Origin: JAUXFK01 sp034189035
Lineage (GTDB): Bacteria; Desulfobacterota; UBA8473
Assembly (NCBI GenBank): GCA_034189035.1
Contig: JAXHVA010000014.1
Coordinates: forward strand, 1-61,220
Direction of reading: 5' to 3'
DNA: 61,220 nucleotides
Shown here: positions 35,630 to 45,413 of the stretch, in pieces
Position numbering within the stretch: the first letter of the stretch is position 1
Layout: each line of letters opens with the position of its first letter
The notes under the pieces: generated by a model
Told to the model about the DNA's origin: nothing
Databases searched by the model: none
Seen by the model: only the letters and a program-made list of their open reading frames with translations
Translations under genes and position numbers: made by a program

Positions 35630-36103
35630 ATGATTAAAATGTTAAAATACCAAAAAGGTTTTTCTCTTATTGAGTTACTCGTTATTGTCGCAATCCTGGG
35701 GATAATATCTACTATTGCCATCCCTAACATAACAGCCTGGATACCCAAGTATAGACTGAAGTCCACAACCAGAGACATCTTTTCAACCCTCCAGCTCGCC
35801 CGAATGAGGGCCATTGCAGTGGGGGTTGAATATCAGGTCTCCTTTGACTTGAACAATGAGACGTATTACATATCCAAGGGAAACAGTTCATCCGGTTCTG
35901 TTTCCTGGACTCAAGAGAATGAAGTGAGTTCTGCCCCCAACGGCATAGATATAGCCTCCCTATCGGGCGGCTTAACCAATCTGCACTTTCATCCTACTGG
36001 TTCCTCTTCTAACGGGACAACGATTACCATAAATAACACCAATGGGGACGAAAAGAAGATTTCAATTTTAGCTGCTACAGGGAGGATAAAGATAACACAA
36101 TGA
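35630..36103 (+). CDS. minor pilin / pseudopilin of the GspH-FimT family
   Basis: A 157-residue prepilin. KGFSLIELLVIVAILGI is the type III signal: cleavage before Phe and Glu5, followed by one long helix. The region TTRDIFSTLQLARMRAIAVG is typical of GspH/FimT. FimT-type proteins prime or modulate type IV pilus assembly. AAGG precedes the ATG, and the gene overlaps the next by four bases (ATGA). Confidence 0.88.
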   Translation: MIKMLKYQKGFSLIELLVIVAILGIISTIAIPNITAWIPKYRLKSTTRDIFSTLQLARMRAIAVGVEYQVSFDLNNETYYISKGNSSSGSVSWTQENEVSSAPNGIDIASLSGGLTNLHFHPTGSSSNGTTITINNTNGDEKKISILAATGRIKITQ

Positions 36104-36486
36104 AACGAGAAAAAGGTTTTACACTGTTAGAGGTATTGATTGCCCTGGCCATATTCTCCATCAGTCTTTTGGGGCTGGCCTCTCTGTCCGTTTATACGGT
36201 CAAAGGAAATGCCTCCAGCAAGAGGATCTCTAGTGCCACTGTGCTCGCTGAGAGCCAGGTGGAGGCCTTTCAGAACATGGCATTTAACAACGCTAATCTG
36301 AATCCCGGAACCCGTAGTGACCCGAACAACCCTGTTGATGAAGATGGAAACTCAGGGGGAATGTATACCCGGACCTGGACAGTAACCGATAATACACCCT
36401 TTTCCGGGATAAAGAAGGTAGCGGTCACTGTCTCCTGGGACTCGGGCAACCATTCAGTAACCCTTAATACCCTAATAGCGAGGTAG
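36100..36486 (+). CDS. pilV: type IV pilus minor pilin PilV-like
   Basis: A 128-residue prepilin with KGFTLLEVLIALAIFSISLLGLA, the PilV form of the signal and helix, and a short globular domain ending in a beta-rich region. PilV-type minor pilins sit in the tip complex with FimT, PilW and PilX. It overlaps fimT by four bases and is two bases from the next gene. Confidence 0.85.
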   Translation: MKREKGFTLLEVLIALAIFSISLLGLASLSVYTVKGNASSKRISSATVLAESQVEAFQNMAFNNANLNPGTRSDPNNPVDEDGNSGGMYTRTWTVTDNTPFSGIKKVAVTVSWDSGNHSVTLNTLIAR

Positions 36487-36488
36487 TC

Positions 36489-38369
36489 ATGAAAGAATCG
36501 AAAAAGAGAAGAACTCATGGATTCACCCTGATTGAGTTGATGATCGCCCTGGTGATCACTTCCATGGTGGTAGCAGGTACATTTTACTACTTTACTACCC
36601 AGGAAAAGGCCTTTATCGTCCAGGAACAGATAACCGAGATGCAGCAAAACGCCAGGGGCGGCATTGATTTCATTTCCAGAGAACTGCGCATGATCGGTTA
36701 CGGGGTCACCTCAGGAGCCATCATCACTGAAGCGGACAGCAATGCCATTACATTCTTGGGGGATATAGATGGCGACGGCTCACCAGAAACAATCAGGTAT
36801 GCCTTAGATGCGACCAATCTTCAGCTTACCAGAGAAGTCGACTTTGGTGGAGCTGTCGAAGTCGCCGAGAATATCACCTCCACTGGCCTGGTCTTTCAAT
36901 ATTTTAATAACAACGATAATGACCTGTCAACAACCGATCCCCTCCCTTTGAATGCCACCAACAGAACAAACATACGGAGGATCAACGTCTCTGTTACAGC
37001 CCGTACAGACAATCCTGATCCGGATTATAGCGCAAATAACGGGTACAGGACCATCAGCTATACCACTAACATAAGGCCGAGAAACCTGGGGCTCATAAGC
37101 ATGTCCGGGTGCTCTGTTCCCGCAACACCGACTATCGATGGGACTGCTACCACGGGTTTGAACAACACCTTTCCCTGTCAGCTCAATGTAGAATGGGCAC
37201 AGGTTACCACTGACATAAACGGTGTAACCCTGGCAGGGAGCTGTGCCCTGACTCAATACGAGGTCTCTTACGGCACCTCTTCAGGGACCTACGGCACCAC
37301 CCTGGTAATCTCTCCGAGTCTTACTGCCACCACCTTCAGTGTGGCCCCTGGATGCACGTACTATGCAACTGTAAGAGCTGTAAATTCGAGTGGGGATGGG
37401 GCTCAGGCTGCTGAGGATACCATCACCGATACTACTGGTCCCGGGACACCTTCAGGATTGGCCCTTACCCCCCTTGACAATGAGATTGACCTCAGTTGGG
37501 ACGTACCCACATCAAATAGCTGCGATATCTCAGGGTATAATATCTATCGCAGCACCACTTCAGGTTCATATTCCAGTCCCCTGACGAGTACCTCGTCCTC
37601 TCAAACCTCGTACGAGGATACGAGTGTAACGAACTGTACTACATACTACTATAGGGTGACGGCAATAGACAATTGCGGTAATACGAGTGGTTTTTCCAAC
37701 GAGGCAACCGATTCTACCGGCAGTTCGCCGCCAAAAAAGCCGACCAATGTGGTAGCCACCGTAAATAACAACAATGATATACAAATAAGATGGGATCCAC
37801 CGGTCAATAATGCGGACGATACTGTTTTCATCTCCGGAGACCCTGACGGATACAATGTCTACCGGGATACTAACTACACATTTCCTTCACCTGTTCAGGT
37901 GAACACAGGCCTCGTGAATAGTAGCCCATACAATGATAACTCCATGTCAGATGCGACCTCCACCATATACTATTACAAGGTTACAGCGGTTGATCAATGC
38001 GGCAATGAGAGTGAGTATTCGGATTACGCCGCCCCTGCAGCTCTCACAGTGACCTTTGAGGCAGGCTATCCGTACAAGTCAAGCGGACAGCGCAAGGTCA
38101 GGGTCGAGGTGTATGTGAAAGACCAGTATAATCAGGCAGTCACCGATGCAACAGTGACCGTGACTGTAACCGGAACTGACCCTGGCAATACCACCCCGGA
38201 AAATGGGACATTGTTACACAACGGAGGAGGGATTTACGGCAGTGGCACAACCCCAAAGACTTACTGGGAGGGGAGTATTCGATACAACAGCACGGAGACT
38301 GTAACAGTTCAAGTCACTGCTACCAAGTCTACTTATAGTGATGGCACTGTGTCCACCACATTCAACTAA
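36489..38369 (+). CDS. PilW-like minor pilin with fibronectin-III-like and Ig-like domains
   Basis: A 626-residue protein, far longer than the usual 250-350 of PilW. Residues 1-205 are PilW: HGFTLIELMIALVITSMVV, then MQQNARGGIDFISRELRMIGYG. After SMSGCSVPATP come about three fibronectin-III-like repeats (about 215-310, 312-415, 417-525), each with a Cys pair and a CTTYYYRVTAIDNCGN-type end. Residues 525-626 look like a bacterial Ig-like domain (VEVYVKDQYNQAVTDATVTV). A pilus-tip subunit that displays adhesion-type domains is the likely function. The Cys pairs suggest disulfides outside the cell. Confidence 0.85.
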   Translation: MKESKKRRTHGFTLIELMIALVITSMVVAGTFYYFTTQEKAFIVQEQITEMQQNARGGIDFISRELRMIGYGVTSGAIITEADSNAITFLGDIDGDGSPETIRYALDATNLQLTREVDFGGAVEVAENITSTGLVFQYFNNNDNDLSTTDPLPLNATNRTNIRRINVSVTARTDNPDPDYSANNGYRTISYTTNIRPRNLGLISMSGCSVPATPTIDGTATTGLNNTFPCQLNVEWAQVTTDINGVTLAGSCALTQYEVSYGTSSGTYGTTLVISPSLTATTFSVAPGCTYYATVRAVNSSGDGAQAAEDTITDTTGPGTPSGLALTPLDNEIDLSWDVPTSNSCDISGYNIYRSTTSGSYSSPLTSTSSSQTSYEDTSVTNCTTYYYRVTAIDNCGNTSGFSNEATDSTGSSPPKKPTNVVATVNNNNDIQIRWDPPVNNADDTVFISGDPDGYNVYRDTNYTFPSPVQVNTGLVNSSPYNDNSMSDATSTIYYYKVTAVDQCGNESEYSDYAAPAALTVTFEAGYPYKSSGQRKVRVEVYVKDQYNQAVTDATVTVTVTGTDPGNTTPENGTLLHNGGGIYGSGTTPKTYWEGSIRYNSTETVTVQVTATKSTYSDGTVSTTFN

Positions 38370-38380
38370 AGGAGCGAGTT

Positions 38381-39817
38381 ATGAAATCCAAGGTCTTCAA
38401 CGAAAGGGGCATAGCCCTCGTAGTCGTCCTCTTAATAACAGTAGTCCTGACCCTCCTCGGTCTTGCTGCAGTGAACACCTCTTCGTTCGATACCCTGATC
38501 AGCGGGAATTACAAGCGCTCTGCCCGGGCCCTTGCCGCTGCTGAGGCTGGAGTTGAGGAGGTAATAGCGAGGATGAGCCTGAGAAATAACGGATCAGTAC
38601 CCATCGCCAGTAATGGGTCACAGGTAGACCCGGCTGTAAACGGGGTCACCAATGCGTATATCGGGGATACTGGATCAGATCCCAACTGGCAGACAAAGAT
38701 ATTCTTTACAAGCACTGATCCGACTGATTCGGGAAGTACAGTCAATACCTCAAGCCTCCTCCCTTCGAGTGACTGGGCTGACCTCAATTACACGGAGACA
38801 TCCACTGCTAATGCCGCCACAGCCTTGACTGTCAAGCATGCAACGGAATCGGATCTGGGCCTCGACCTTGATAGCGATGCAGGTACAAACCTGCCCGTTT
38901 ATTTCAGCACAGCCACGGGCAGAAACGTGACCGGCACAGGTTCCCAAGTAGAATTGATCACCTCTATAGGCAGGAGCGGAGATGCCCGCCGTACTATAAA
39001 AGTCGAGCTATGCCGCTTCCCCATCTCTGTCAACCCCCAGGCAGCAGTGGCAGTAGGAATGGCCCCTAATTTTTCAGGAAGCGGTTTCATCAGCGGGTTT
39101 GACCATCTAGAGGATACTGTGGATACCGATGATGCTACTGGTACCTTTGGTGCCATCCAGACCGATGGCATTGATAGCTACGGATACAACGGGGATCAAA
39201 ATGAGGGCTATGACGGTTCTGATGACCCTGATGTAGAATATGCTGCCAAACTCTCTGGAAATACTGCTAACTACCTCCCCGGGTCAGTCAGTAACGGCTT
39301 TGCTATAACGCCAAGTGGCAGTATGGATATATTTGGAGGTAACGGGAGTGTCGCATGGAAGAATGAGTCCCTTGGTTCATGGCAAACCCTGGCCCAAGTT
39401 TTGGGTTTAACCATAGCACAAGTAAATGGAATCCTTGCGACAGCTACAGTGACAGAGTCGAATATGGCTAGTGGCTCCGGTATCCTCCAAGTGGCCCCTC
39501 AGGGGGTCATATTCATAAATAATAATGGAGGACAAGACCTGAAGATTACTTCTTCTACTCCGAGCAGCGATGATGGATACGGCCTCATGTATGTTACCGG
39601 AGATGTAGACTTCCAGAATCTTACATTCAAGGGGCTTATCTATATTGAGGGCGATGCAAAGGTTACCGGTAACTTCTGGATACTGGGTGCGTTTGTGAAC
39701 AGGGGAGATACAGATGTCTTTGCCGCTGGAAACGGTACCTTCCTTTTCAGCCGAGCTGTATTGGATAACATCAACCAATACATGAATCACTCCATACTCT
39801 CCTGGAAAGAAGAATAA
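38381..39817 (+). CDS. PilX-like minor pilin
   Basis: A 478-residue protein. NERGIALVVVLLITVVLTLLG followed by AARALAAAEAGVEE-type sequence is the N-terminus of PilX/GspK-like proteins, with an uncommon signal residue context. The long C-terminal part is Asn, Ser and Gly rich and beta-like, and includes a stretch found in surface proteins (GFAITPSGSMDIFGGNGS). It is the last gene of the minor-pilin operon. No PilY1 or PilE follows; the convergent RDD gene begins 91 bases on. Confidence 0.82.
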   Translation: MKSKVFNERGIALVVVLLITVVLTLLGLAAVNTSSFDTLISGNYKRSARALAAAEAGVEEVIARMSLRNNGSVPIASNGSQVDPAVNGVTNAYIGDTGSDPNWQTKIFFTSTDPTDSGSTVNTSSLLPSSDWADLNYTETSTANAATALTVKHATESDLGLDLDSDAGTNLPVYFSTATGRNVTGTGSQVELITSIGRSGDARRTIKVELCRFPISVNPQAAVAVGMAPNFSGSGFISGFDHLEDTVDTDDATGTFGAIQTDGIDSYGYNGDQNEGYDGSDDPDVEYAAKLSGNTANYLPGSVSNGFAITPSGSMDIFGGNGSVAWKNESLGSWQTLAQVLGLTIAQVNGILATATVTESNMASGSGILQVAPQGVIFINNNGGQDLKITSSTPSSDDGYGLMYVTGDVDFQNLTFKGLIYIEGDAKVTGNFWILGAFVNRGDTDVFAAGNGTFLFSRAVLDNINQYMNHSILSWKEE

Positions 39818-39908
39818 GAGGCTATTGCTCGCACCCGCGTCTTAGACTTTACTGGTCAGACCTGAATAGAGATAATCGAAATAGAGAAGGGCATGTATAG
39901 AGTGGATT

Positions 39909-40706
39909 CTACACTTGATGGTCATGCGGGCCAGGGTATTTTTTCTGTTTACGAAACAGTACGTCTACCACATTCCTGATATACTGCTCGTCTGAAAGAC
40001 CATCTGTTGCCCCTTGCGGGAACTTCACAACTGATCTGAAGTATTCGGCAATCTCTTTAAAGAGCTGAATCCGTTCAGACGGATCGAGCTCATTCCTTCG
40101 AAACATTGCCTTAAGTGCAACATTTGCCTCTTGAACAGAGCTACGCTGGCGAAGCCGAGCCTCTAAGTGTGGATATTCATGGAATGAATTGTATTTGTCT
40201 GAAAGGATATGGTCGAGATTCGGCTCTGAAATCGGAGGCGTCCAAACAACAATCGTATTGGCAGCCAGATCCCCCAGGCGTTGAGCCCTTGATGAGATTA
40301 AACACGCAAGGCCACCAACCATATAGAAGATAGGAAGATTATCTACAAAGCGAAGCAGATTGCGTACTACAATCTGGCTGAATTGCAGGCGCAGCCCCTG
40401 TTCATCCATCACCCTCAGCTGCAAAACCCGCTTTCCTATTGTCTGGCCCTTCCAGTACCACTCCAAAGTGATTCCATAGCCGATAGAGACAATAAAGTAA
40501 ATCATAACAGAAAATGCGGATGCAAGATCATAACTTACAATACCGATAATCTTTGGCAGTATATTTACAAAGGTAAATAAAGCGATAATGGTACTAAGAT
40601 CAATCACCCACGCCAAAAATCGGGTGATCGGCCCTGCAAGATTTAAGGAGAAGACGACCCCCTCGGGTGTTTTGATGGTCAGGGTGTTGGTTTTTTGATT
40701 CTTCAT
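39909..40706 (-). CDS. RDD family membrane protein
   Basis: A 265-residue protein. The RDD domain (residues 20-150) has RFLAWVIDL, GQTIGKRVLQLRVMDEQG and RAQRLGDLAANTIVVW, with about three helices, followed by a cytoplasmic tail of 110 charged residues. RDD proteins have been linked to Na+ transport or simply to membrane-stress clusters. Its ATG overlaps the stop of the SpoIIM-like gene by four bases. It is the last gene of the operon starting at 49025. Confidence 0.85.
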   Translation of the reverse strand: MKNQKTNTLTIKTPEGVVFSLNLAGPITRFLAWVIDLSTIIALFTFVNILPKIIGIVSYDLASAFSVMIYFIVSIGYGITLEWYWKGQTIGKRVLQLRVMDEQGLRLQFSQIVVRNLLRFVDNLPIFYMVGGLACLISSRAQRLGDLAANTIVVWTPPISEPNLDHILSDKYNSFHEYPHLEARLRQRSSVQEANVALKAMFRRNELDPSERIQLFKEIAEYFRSVVKFPQGATDGLSDEQYIRNVVDVLFRKQKKYPGPHDHQV

Positions 40707-41695
40707 GGCCTGGTTGTACCCGATTTACTCAGAAAAAGCACAAGAAGAGTAAGCTCAATAATTCCGAGGACAATTTTATATTCATAACCAATGATTGGCT
40801 CATGATATTGGGATAAAAAGGCTTCGACAATACCTGCCCATACAAGCATGATCGACACACCAAAGACCAGTGTAACAACATCGCCGGATATCCTTCTGAG
40901 CCTTTCCCTTAATAACACGGGTCTTCCCCATCCGATCAGTGCATTTGCAAGTATAAGTCCGGCCTGAGCCGCGATCAGAATGGCAGGAATTTCTATTGAG
41001 CCGTGCGGCATGAGCCAGGCCAAAAGGAATGTGCCTTGTCCGGCGAAAATATAGTCCAGTGCTATTACTCCAAGCATAGCACCGTTAGAAAAGAGGAGAA
41101 TCACCGTGCCAATTCCCCATGTCATACCCAAGGCTAAGGCAAAGATCGATACCCGAATATTATGTGTTATCAAATAAGAGGAAAAGGAATACTTCTGATT
41201 TTTTAGCCTGTCTCTGTCAACACTTTCCTCATCAGCCACTCGTTTTGAAGGATCGGTCTGAAGATGGGGAAAAGGCACGAGGAATTCCTTAGCAGAGAGA
41301 TCAAGGCTGATGGCAAGTCCTCCAAGGGCAAATCCCAGCAGCATGACAATAAGGCAGATCCAAAATGCAAAAATATGCCGACGGAATGTGCGGGGAAACG
41401 TATGGAAGAACCATCGTGTTAAAGCCAAACGGTGGGGTTTTTTACGCGTTTCGTGGATTTCACTGAATGCTTTTCCGACTAAGGATTCAAGGTAACGTCG
41501 GAGTTCCAATTCGGCTGAAAAGGTCATGATCTTTGCCAGATCTGCAGAGGTACGCTGGTAAAGATAATAGAATCGTCTTGCCTGTGTGAGGTCCATTCGG
41601 TATTCTGGCTTCCTTTCGAGGATATCAAGAACACCCTCGAGTTCTGACCAGTATCCCCTTTCCTCCTTAATAAACAGGTTCAAATCGATAATCAC
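40703..41695 (-). CDS. SpoIIM-like (DUF95) integral membrane protein
   Basis: A 330-residue protein, starting at GTG 41695 within the stop of the DUF58 gene. Five to six helices follow a charged N-terminal part; the segment GMTWGIGTVILLFSNGAMLGVIALDYIF and FLLAWLMPHGSIEIPAILIAAQAG are the SpoIIM/DUF95 marks. The DUF95-RDD-DUF58-MoxR grouping is recurrent in many bacteria. It is in an organism without spore genes in this window, so sporulation is not implied. Confidence 0.83.
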   Translation of the reverse strand: MIIDLNLFIKEERGYWSELEGVLDILERKPEYRMDLTQARRFYYLYQRTSADLAKIMTFSAELELRRYLESLVGKAFSEIHETRKKPHRLALTRWFFHTFPRTFRRHIFAFWICLIVMLLGFALGGLAISLDLSAKEFLVPFPHLQTDPSKRVADEESVDRDRLKNQKYSFSSYLITHNIRVSIFALALGMTWGIGTVILLFSNGAMLGVIALDYIFAGQGTFLLAWLMPHGSIEIPAILIAAQAGLILANALIGWGRPVLLRERLRRISGDVVTLVFGVSIMLVWAGIVEAFLSQYHEPIIGYEYKIVLGIIELTLLVLFLSKSGTTRP

Positions 41696-43074
41696 AGCAT
41701 TTGCCTCTGTTTGATGTCAAGATATTGAGAGACCATCTGTATGCACATCTTTTCACTGTCAAGCAGTGAAAAACCCGTTCCATGCCTTTTAAGAATCTTT
41801 CCAGTTTCACGAAGACTCTCCCAGATAAGTTGCCCTCCCAGGGCTACATAGAGATCATCCACTGAATTTACATTGGATGAAGAAAAAACGGGTCTTGCAC
41901 CTTTCGGATTTATCATGTTGATTAAGAGAAGATGGCGCTTGTTGATTGAATCAATATTGCGGATAAAACTCTCAGAAAGAACAGGGTCATCGAGGTTTGT
42001 TAAGAATATCAGCAGTGCCCTTTTCCTGATTCTATTACCGATGAATGTGAAAACTTCGGAGAAATCCGGCGATGCACTTTTCGGCTCCAGTGTAAAGAGC
42101 ATATCCCGGCAAGCATTAAAATGTGCCTTGCCGTTCTTTGCCTTTATGAAGCCCTGAACCTGTTCACTAAAGGTCAGTATACCAAAGAGATCACCTTGAT
42201 TTTGTGCAGCCATGCTCATGGTCAGCGCAGCCCTGACAAACCGTTCAAAGATCGTATCGTAAAAAGCCTCATTGTACTGTTTTTTTGAGTGGGATTTGAC
42301 GGCATACTCATCTACATGAAAGTGGTTTATTTTTCTTGCGCTCAAGCGGGATGCGTCAATGATCATATAGACTTGCTGTGTACGTTCGATCTGAAAGACT
42401 TTTGTGATTGGATATCCCCTTTTTGCCGTGGCTTTCCAGTGGATGTCTTCAAAACTGTCTCCTGGGATATATTCCCTCAACTGTTCAAAATCACGTCCCT
42501 TGCCAAGCTGTCTTTGGGAATGAAGACCCGGTTGTTTTCTCGTAAAGAGTGCTGACAGAATCCTGTGCTCGGCAATGAGATTCGGATATACTCGAATTTC
42601 CGTACGCATAGGAAATATAGAACGTTTTGTCCAGAAACCGAGTGGAGAATCCACCTCCATGTAACACCTGTTCAGGATAAATCGGCCCTGTTTTAGGGCC
42701 CTGCATGGCCATAAAAAAGATGAGCATGGCTCTTCCTTAGGCAGGGATACAATCTGATCCATATGTGAATAGATTTGAGGAGGGAAGGATAATCCAAGCC
42801 TCAGCCTTTTTATTTGAAGCCTGTCATTGGAGATATATATCTCAATATTTGCTTCCCTGCCCTTAGAGAGGCATATTACTTCAGGAAGTTGAACACTGAT
42901 GCCCTGAAGACCTTTTGAGGCAAGAAATGCATCAATCAAGACCAGAATAAGAAGCACAGCAAAAAAAATGAAAGACAGGGTATCTATAATGGGCGATCCT
43001 GTTGCCATAAAGGCAAGCGGCAAGAGCATCATCCCAGTCCAAAAGAGAAGCCTAGAATTGGGTACAATCTTCAT
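41692..43074 (-). CDS. DUF58 domain protein
   Basis: A 460-residue protein. Two N-terminal helices lead into an Ig-like stalk, then the DUF58/vWA-type domain: FEQLREYIPGDSFEDIHWKATAKRG, VYMIIDASRLSA (MIDAS-like Asp, Ser), and RALLIFLTNLDDPV. Proteins of this type are the partner of MoxR ATPases next door, probably acting as a chaperone-type pair on membrane or secreted proteins. It overlaps the SpoIIM-like gene and follows moxR by 21 bases. Confidence 0.88.
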   Translation of the reverse strand: MKIVPNSRLLFWTGMMLLPLAFMATGSPIIDTLSFIFFAVLLILVLIDAFLASKGLQGISVQLPEVICLSKGREANIEIYISNDRLQIKRLRLGLSFPPQIYSHMDQIVSLPKEEPCSSFLWPCRALKQGRFILNRCYMEVDSPLGFWTKRSIFPMRTEIRVYPNLIAEHRILSALFTRKQPGLHSQRQLGKGRDFEQLREYIPGDSFEDIHWKATAKRGYPITKVFQIERTQQVYMIIDASRLSARKINHFHVDEYAVKSHSKKQYNEAFYDTIFERFVRAALTMSMAAQNQGDLFGILTFSEQVQGFIKAKNGKAHFNACRDMLFTLEPKSASPDFSEVFTFIGNRIRKRALLIFLTNLDDPVLSESFIRNIDSINKRHLLLINMINPKGARPVFSSSNVNSVDDLYVALGGQLIWESLRETGKILKRHGTGFSLLDSEKMCIQMVSQYLDIKQRQML

Positions 43075-43095
43075 CGATTTCCTTTCCCGGCAATT

Positions 43096-44094
43096 TTATC
43101 TCGGTATCGCAATATTTTGCAGGATATCGTGAATAACCTCGGTAACAGTCAAACCTTCAATTTCATACTCCGGTCGTAATATCAGACGGTGTTCCAGCAC
43201 TGGCACGGCCATATGTTTGATATCATCGGGTGTTACAAAATCACGCCCTTCGATTGCAGCAAAGGCCCGGCTGGAAAGTAAAAGAGCCTGTGTCGCACGG
43301 GGGCTTGCCCCGATGAGAGCACTCTGGTGCTTACGAGTCGAGCGTACAATATCGACTATATAGCCAATCAATTCCTCTTTAATCAAGATATTCATGAGAC
43401 ACTGCCGCAGTTCGGCTAGGGTGTTCGGTCTTAAAACAGGATTTATTGAACCGCTGGCAAGCACGTTTTCAGGTGATTCATTGCCGAGCATCTTTTTTGC
43501 AAGGGTTAATTCTTCATCCTCAAGAGGATGATCGATTGAGATTTTCAGCATGAATCGATCCTTCTGCGCTTCAGGCAAAGGATAGGTCCCTTCAAACTCA
43601 ATAGGATTCTGTGTGGCAAAAACAGTAAAGTCAAAAGAGAGGGTATGGGTTTTACGATCAATGGTAACAGTTCTTTCCTGCATGGCCTGGAGCAGAGCCG
43701 ATTGAGTCTTGGCTGGGGCACGATTGATTTCGTCTGCAAGTAAGAATGTTGTGAATATTGGGCCCTTTACGAGTGTAAATTCATTTTTTTGCATATTAAA
43801 GACGTGTGTACCGGTAATGTCAGTAGGCATGAGATCCGGAGTGAATTGAATCCGGGCAAAATCACATCCCAGCACATGTGCAAGGGTTCGAACAAGCAAG
43901 GTTTTGGCCACACCAGGAACGCCCTCTATCAGGACATGGTTTCCTGTAAAGATTGCAATGAGTGTTTTATCCACGACATGGTCCTGCCCGATGATTACCT
44001 TGGCGACTTCATGTTTTGCTCGGGCCAAGACTTTTTTTAACATTGCAGTGTCCGCGTGTATAATGTCTTTTCTCTTCTCTTCGTGTTCGTTCAT
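43096..44094 (-). CDS. MoxR family AAA+ ATPase
   Basis: A 332-residue AAA+ protein. Walker A GVPGVAKT (about residue 58-65), Walker B TFLLADEINRAPAKTQSALL, sensor 1 FAVFATQNPIEFEGTYPLPEAQKDRF and a C-terminal lid (IGASPRATQALLLSSRAFA) are complete. MoxR ATPases act as chaperones for vWA-domain proteins. Its ATG overlaps the stop of the preceding gene by four bases, so it is translationally coupled to the DUF4350 gene. Confidence 0.9.
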   Translation of the reverse strand: MNEHEEKRKDIIHADTAMLKKVLARAKHEVAKVIIGQDHVVDKTLIAIFTGNHVLIEGVPGVAKTLLVRTLAHVLGCDFARIQFTPDLMPTDITGTHVFNMQKNEFTLVKGPIFTTFLLADEINRAPAKTQSALLQAMQERTVTIDRKTHTLSFDFTVFATQNPIEFEGTYPLPEAQKDRFMLKISIDHPLEDEELTLAKKMLGNESPENVLASGSINPVLRPNTLAELRQCLMNILIKEELIGYIVDIVRSTRKHQSALIGASPRATQALLLSSRAFAAIEGRDFVTPDDIKHMAVPVLEHRLILRPEYEIEGLTVTEVIHDILQNIAIPR

Positions 44095-45413
44095 AATACT
44101 TTCCTTTTCGATAGAATTTGACAGATAGTTCTATATGCCAAAACCGGCTTCCCCTTCTTTCCAATCTGTACTTTTTCAGTATCTATCAATGCTTTTATCT
44201 TATTTAATATCTCTGCTGTTTCCTTTGAGGCCTCTCTTTTTGGAACAAAAGACCTTTCCCATTCTTCAACGCATGTTCCTAGAATATCACCTGTCTTGAT
44301 ATTTCGCCTGAGTATGCTGATCAGTCCTTCAGTATGGTCTCGTGAGTATGTTAAATCGTTCATATTAATAATGGCATTATCATCTGGCGGGGGAACAAAA
44401 AAGGCAGAGTTTTTCCAGGCAAAGAGCCCGCCAAGTAAGACAATACCAAAAAAGAGCCAGTGGAGACGATATCCGCGTGCAAGATCCGCTATCCCAAGAT
44501 TCTTCCTTATCCCAAGGTGTGATTCATTGAATACCAGGTTGCTATTTTCCCCTATGAACCATGTCAGCAACTTGGGAGCGCGTTCTTTTTGCATTGCTTC
44601 GTTGCTGAAAAAGTACGAATCAGCGGATAGAACGATGGTTCCTTTACCCAAGTCCTTTTCAATGATCACTGGATGGCTGTTTTGAGTGTAGACAACCCTC
44701 CAGTCTTCACTGAGCTCTTTAAAATAGAGTGTAGTATGCCAGGAAACAGGTGGCAATTGGGTATCTGTCTGTAATCCTTGAACAGGATGTGCATTTCCCA
44801 AACCAATGTGAGATTCTTCATACCCAAACTGAAATCCCCAATCCTTGGTAATGTATTTTGATCTGTAAATCCTTATTTTACAGGAATCGGGATCCACACA
44901 CCTTTTTCCGTCAGTTGTCTTTTCCTTTTTGGGTGATGCCTCCCTGTTGGTTTTTTTATTTGAACCGAACTCATCTCCATCATTTCTGTTTTCAGTTTTC
45001 AAGTGATGACTCTCGGATCGTGAGGTCGTTTTTTCAGGAGAAAAAGAGATAACCACGCGCCCTTCTGAGGCTGCAATCTGTTCAAAGAGGTCAAGGTTTT
45101 TTTTATAGTAAAGGTCCTGTTTATATATCTTGGCACCCAGATAAAAAAAAGTAGTCTTTTCTTTGAGGTTGGGCATTGAAAAGGGACGATAGTTTCTGTT
45201 GACAGATACAGATGGTTGGTTTTTAAGGCTTTCATAAAAAACCCTGGTGCCCAATGGATCACTACGTAAAGAGGAATATGCCGGATAGATATCCCCCCCC
45301 TCAAACCGGAGTATAAAAAGCCTGAGTACGCCGAACAGAAAAAAAACGGCAAGGATGAAAAATAGGGCAAAAAGCCTTTTGTTTCTTTTATGCAAAGACA
45401 GTGATCCTTTCAT
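44091..45413 (-). CDS. DUF4350-like membrane protein
   Basis: A 440-residue protein. The start at 45413 is chosen since the frame above it lies within the preceding gene; it gives a 26-base overlap. One helix near residue 20, a large exported domain (YPAYSSLRSDPLGTRVFYESL, then FYLGAKIYKQ) and another helix near 350 follow the DUF4350 layout: a GATase-like domain that binds an unknown ligand. A long insert with Lys/Glu-rich text sits in the middle. Such proteins are common in MoxR/DUF58 operons. The role is not known. Confidence 0.75.
   Translation of the reverse strand: MKGSLSLHKRNKRLFALFFILAVFFLFGVLRLFILRFEGGDIYPAYSSLRSDPLGTRVFYESLKNQPSVSVNRNYRPFSMPNLKEKTTFFYLGAKIYKQDLYYKKNLDLFEQIAASEGRVVISFSPEKTTSRSESHHLKTENRNDGDEFGSNKKTNREASPKKEKTTDGKRCVDPDSCKIRIYRSKYITKDWGFQFGYEESHIGLGNAHPVQGLQTDTQLPPVSWHTTLYFKELSEDWRVVYTQNSHPVIIEKDLGKGTIVLSADSYFFSNEAMQKERAPKLLTWFIGENSNLVFNESHLGIRKNLGIADLARGYRLHWLFFGIVLLGGLFAWKNSAFFVPPPDDNAIINMNDLTYSRDHTEGLISILRRNIKTGDILGTCVEEWERSFVPKREASKETAEILNKIKALIDTEKVQIGKKGKPVLAYRTICQILSKRKVL

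Noticed and set aside
37130..38060. Possible CRISPR or tandem DNA repeats in the PilW gene
   Set aside because: The repetition is at the protein-domain level (FN3-like) and the DNA copies are divergent, without uniform spacers.
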